This document shows positions 61,344-64,000 of a stretch of 64,000 bases of DNA, piece after piece. The notes beneath the pieces are model-generated. The model was not told the origin of the DNA, did not search any database, and saw only the letters and a list, made by a program, of their open reading frames with translations. Position 1 is the first letter of the stretch. Each line of letters begins with the position of its first letter. The DNA is taken from NCBI GenBank assembly GCA_016717145.1, contig JADKGD010000013.1:1-64000 (forward strand), written 5' to 3'. This DNA is from Saprospiraceae bacterium. Its GTDB lineage: Bacteria; Bacteroidota; Bacteroidia; Chitinophagales; Saprospiraceae. A program made the translations under genes and the position numbers.

Positions 61344-62444
61344 TTGCCACCATTCGGAATAAATACATATGATAAGGCATTTGAAGAAGCAGCTTTTAAT
61401 CTTGTAAATAATGGTGACATTTCGGCTCCTTTGCTCACTAAATCAGGGTGGCATATCATTAAAAGATTAGGAAAACCCAATCCGGATACTTATGATATTT
61501 TTGTTAGGAAAATGAAGGCGCAAATTAGTAAAGATCAAAGATTTGATGCTGCCAAATTAAAATTAATCAGTGATATTAAAATTGCTTCGGGTTATAAAGA
61601 AGCAAGAAATGAATTAAATAGATTTGCCTCAGGACTGAATGAAGATTTTTATTCATATAAATGGAGTCCATCTGATATGATATCGACAAATATGTTGTTT
61701 TCATTTGGTGGCGATAAAATTTATACTGTCAAAGACTTTGGCGAATACTGTAAAAAAAATACTAAAACCAGATTAAAATACGACAAAACCCAAGCTGTAA
61801 CCGACGTAGTTGAGGAACTTTTCAAAGAATATGTAAACGAAAGTGCCATGGAATATGAAGAAAAGTCGCTTGAAATTAAATATCCCGATTTTCGGTCTTT
61901 AATGCGAGAATATGAAGAGGGCATCCTTTTGTTTGAGGCAACAAAACTTAACGTATGGGATAAAGCAAATCAAGATACTGTTGGATTAAAGTCTTTTTAT
62001 GAAATAAGAAAAGACTCATATAAATGGGATGAAAAAGCAAAAATATCTATTGTGCAAGTCACTTCCACAGATTTAAAATTAGTAAATAAAATACGCAACT
62101 ATGCGATTAAAAATGATTTGATAAAAGTTGTCAAAAAATTTAATAAAAAAACTAAATTGATACAGGTTGTAGATCAAGAATATGAAAAAGGTGCAACAGA
62201 ATTATCTGGATTGGATTGGAATTTAAATAGCCTTTCTGATCCCCAATTAAACTCAGATAAAATTGGTTATTCTTTCAAAAAAATTACTGAACTCGTACCT
62301 GCAAAAGTAAAAACATTAGCTGAGGCTCGTGGATACGTTGTCGCAGATTACCAGGATTATTTAGAGAAAGAATGGATGGAACAATTGTCAAAAGAGTTTA
62401 AAGTAGTAATATATTCTGACATTAAGAACAAATTAAAAAAGTAA
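61344..62444 (+). CDS. PpiC-type peptidyl-prolyl isomerase, C-terminal part
   Basis: A continuation of the foldase starting at 60500; the frame is really open from about 61282 and the TTG at 61344 is internal. The start holds the end of the second rotamase domain (GGKLPPFGINTYDKAFEEAA; ISAPLLTKSGWHIIKRLG). The remaining 300 residues are helical and charged, with KTKLIQVVDQEYEKGATELS and a C-terminal AEARGYVVADYQDYLEKEW as in Bacteroidota 'peptidylprolyl isomerase' proteins of about 650-700 residues. It is followed 8 bases later by another foldase-like gene. Confidence 0.82.
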   Translation: MPPFGINTYDKAFEEAAFNLVNNGDISAPLLTKSGWHIIKRLGKPNPDTYDIFVRKMKAQISKDQRFDAAKLKLISDIKIASGYKEARNELNRFASGLNEDFYSYKWSPSDMISTNMLFSFGGDKIYTVKDFGEYCKKNTKTRLKYDKTQAVTDVVEELFKEYVNESAMEYEEKSLEIKYPDFRSLMREYEEGILLFEATKLNVWDKANQDTVGLKSFYEIRKDSYKWDEKAKISIVQVTSTDLKLVNKIRNYAIKNDLIKVVKKFNKKTKLIQVVDQEYEKGATELSGLDWNLNSLSDPQLNSDKIGYSFKKITELVPAKVKTLAEARGYVVADYQDYLEKEWMEQLSKEFKVVIYSDIKNKLKK

Positions 62445-62452
62445 TTGATAAT

Positions 62453-63298
62453 TTGAAATTTTATATTTTACTCATATCATTTTTGCTTTTATGTTCTTTC
62501 GGATGTAAGGAAGGGTTTTTGTTTAATAGAAATCCAAAAGATCCTTTGATAGTCAAAGTTGGTGATAGAAGCTTATTCAAATCTCAGCTGGATGGCATAA
62601 TAGGAGAGGGCACCTCACTTGCTGACAGTGCAGCTATTACTGATGGCTTCATTCAGAACTGGATAAGAGAAAATCTAATGATCAACGAGGCGGAAAAGAA
62701 TGTTGCGGCTGATATAAATCTTGATAAACTTGTCGATGACTATCGGTCCTCATTATTGGTGTATAACTATGAAAAGAGACTTGTCGACCAGAAATTAGAT
62801 ACTATTGTTTCTTATTCAGAAAAATTAAAGTTCTATAATGAGAATAAAAATCAATACATATTGTCTCATCCGATATTAAAGTGTGTCGTTGCTAAAATCC
62901 CCTCCAAAGCCCCGGGTTTTTCAACAATAAGAAAGGCTATGGAAAAGTCTGACCTAACAGAAACTATGTATTTATTTAAAGAAAAGGCATCATTTCACTT
63001 CATTGATACGGCAAAATGGTTGACGGTCGAGGATTTGAATGCCCTTGTTCCATCAGGAATGATTGAAAATGAAAGAATGGAAAAAGGCAGAGTTTTTCAA
63101 AAAAAGGAGAAAGATTCGGAATATTTTGTTAAAATCATTCGGTATTATGACGAAAATAAAATCCCACCGTTTGAATATATTGAAGATAAAATCACTAAAG
63201 TAATTTTGAGCGATAGAAAAATTCAATTACTGAAACAATTTAGACAGAATCTTTATGATAATGGGATCGCCGAAAAAGGATTTGAAATTTTTAAATAG
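62453..63298 (+). CDS. Foldase-like (PpiC/SurA-related) lipoprotein
   Basis: A 281-residue exported protein. TTG 62453 is the start, followed by a lipoprotein-like signal (FYILLISFLLLCSFGC; the Cys at 19 is the lipidation candidate, although FG before it is not ideal). The body shows the SurA-like N-terminal chaperone pattern: VGDRSLFKSQLDGIIGEG, FIQNWIRENLMINEAEKNV and a charged helical segment, then a region with only weak likeness to a rotamase (SHPILKCVVAKIPSKAPGF). The catalytic parvulin domain looks degenerate, so it may be a chaperone only. It lies between two other foldase genes, 8 and 13 bases away, in one operon. Confidence 0.78.
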   Translation: MKFYILLISFLLLCSFGCKEGFLFNRNPKDPLIVKVGDRSLFKSQLDGIIGEGTSLADSAAITDGFIQNWIRENLMINEAEKNVAADINLDKLVDDYRSSLLVYNYEKRLVDQKLDTIVSYSEKLKFYNENKNQYILSHPILKCVVAKIPSKAPGFSTIRKAMEKSDLTETMYLFKEKASFHFIDTAKWLTVEDLNALVPSGMIENERMEKGRVFQKKEKDSEYFVKIIRYYDENKIPPFEYIEDKITKVILSDRKIQLLKQFRQNLYDNGIAEKGFEIFK

Positions 63299-63311
63299 AT
63301 TAGAAATTAAT

Positions 63312-64000
63312 ATGAATACAAAAAAATACTTCACTTTATGTTTATTTTCATTAGGTACTTTGGTATGCACTGAAGCACAAGGGCTGTTAATTGATAAAGT
63401 AGTTGCTAAAGTTGGAAGTGAATATATATTACTTTCTGAAATAGAAGAAGAGTTTTCTTACGCTCGTACAAAAGATCCAACTATATCAGAAGATATAAAA
63501 TGTGTGATTATGGATAATATGATCGCAAACAAATTGGTTGTTTATCGTGCAAAAATAGATAGTGTTGAGATCACGGAAGAAGAAGTTGAAACCCAATTGG
63601 ATTATCGGTTTGAATCTATTTTAAGACAGATGAATGGAGATGAATCTTTTTTTAAGGAATATTATGGAGCTTCTATCGATGAAATGAAAGATAGATTCCG
63701 GGATGATCAGCGTCATAAAATACTGGCGGAAAAAATGCAACAAAAGCTAATATCTGAAGTGGAAATTACACCAGCCGAAGTTGAGCGCTTTTATAACACT
63801 ATACCAAGTGATTCTTTACCTTATTTCAAATCCGAAATGGAAATTTCAGAAATAGTAATGTCGCCTAAAGTTAATCAAAAAGAAAGGCTAAAAGCACTTG
63901 AAAAGATAACAGAACTGCGAAAGAAAGTAGTTTCCGGAGAGAGCAAGTTTGAAGATGTAGCTTCAAAAAATTCTCAGGATCCCGGATCGGCTTTACGCGG
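63312..64000 (+). CDS. SurA-like peptidyl-prolyl isomerase, 3' partial
   Basis: ATG 63312 opens a frame that runs through the end of the window (229 codons). A signal peptide (YFTLCLFSLGTLVCTEAQ) is followed by the SurA entry VVAKVGSEYILLSEIEEEF, helical SurA N-domain sequence (IMDNMIANKLVVYRAKID; TQLDYRFESILRQMNGDESF), and the start of a parvulin domain (EMEISEIVMSPKVNQKERLK ... FEDVASKNSQDPGSA). This is the closest to classic SurA of the three foldases. It would escort outer-membrane proteins through the periplasm. The C-terminal part, including the rest of the rotamase domain, is outside the window. Confidence 0.9.
   Translation, partial: MNTKKYFTLCLFSLGTLVCTEAQGLLIDKVVAKVGSEYILLSEIEEEFSYARTKDPTISEDIKCVIMDNMIANKLVVYRAKIDSVEITEEEVETQLDYRFESILRQMNGDESFFKEYYGASIDEMKDRFRDDQRHKILAEKMQQKLISEVEITPAEVERFYNTIPSDSLPYFKSEMEISEIVMSPKVNQKERLKALEKITELRKKVVSGESKFEDVASKNSQDPGSALR

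Overview
The window reads as a chromosomal segment of a low-GC Bacteroidota bacterium, most likely of the Saprospiria type. Supporting signs are type IX secretion (T9SS) C-terminal sorting domains on several large exported proteins, a very large adhesin with Calx-beta, P-domain, PKD/Ig-like, dockerin-like and cohesin-like parts, TAnnTTTG promoter-like boxes, and small families typical of this phylum (DUF2795, DUF2853, DUF6438). TGA, TAA and TAG all end intact genes, so the standard bacterial code applies. No tRNA, rRNA, CRISPR array or intact transposase was seen.

Layout. 1-2.1 kb: queA (5' cut by the window edge), a DUF2795 protein with a clear terminator, and a cytidylate kinase whose 3' end is replaced by an out-of-frame sorting-domain-like tail. 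2.2-5.4 kb: two PAP2 phosphatases and an ArnT-like GT39 transferase, probably acting on lipid A or lipid carriers. 5.5-7.5 kb: aguB-aguA, which together turn agmatine into putrescine. 7.5-9.8 kb: ubiX and folC on the minus strand, separated by a 246-bp inverted-repeat element with a 6-bp target duplication and an extreme G/C core. 9.9-17.6 kb: minus-strand AGCS symporter, RsmF-like methyltransferase (frameshifted), SSS symporter and PIG-L deacetylase (frameshifted). 17.7-19 kb: two small membrane proteins and mazG.

19.3-31 kb holds one giant T9SS-exported adhesin. Its first half is broken by several frame changes and a scrambled repeat; its last 5.7 kb is one open frame. It is followed by a choice-of-anchor-B type exported protein (frameshifted). 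33.5-38.3 kb: fmt, a LysM protein, a 126-bp tandem repeat leading into kdsB, cdd, a CBS-domain protein and an unknown protein. 38.4-41.6 kb: an exported M14 carboxypeptidase and a DUF6438 lipoprotein. 41.6-47.5 kb (minus): purB, ppk, pgk and gap. 47.8-52.7 kb (minus): a cytochrome c/copper-monooxygenase-like exported protein, a thioredoxin-like protein, DUF2853 (frameshifted), a MoxR/ChlI-type ATPase and a heme-copper oxidase subunit III. 53-56.9 kb: an exported GH13 alpha-amylase family protein (interrupted). 57-58.4 kb: a sigma factor with a membrane TPR partner. 58.5-60.3 kb: ubiD. 60.5-64 kb: three consecutive periplasmic foldases of the PpiC/SurA class, the last cut by the window end.

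A cross-cutting feature is the number of genes broken by single-base changes, mostly next to A, T or G runs (PAP2-2, rsmF, PIG-L, the giant adhesin, the anchor-B protein, DUF2853, the amylase and the first PpiC protein). This pattern fits base-calling errors in the assembly better than biological decay, so these genes are probably intact in the living cell. Two places look like true or assembly-made rearrangements rather than simple indels: the cmk 3' end and the scrambled repeat at about 25.1-25.2 kb.
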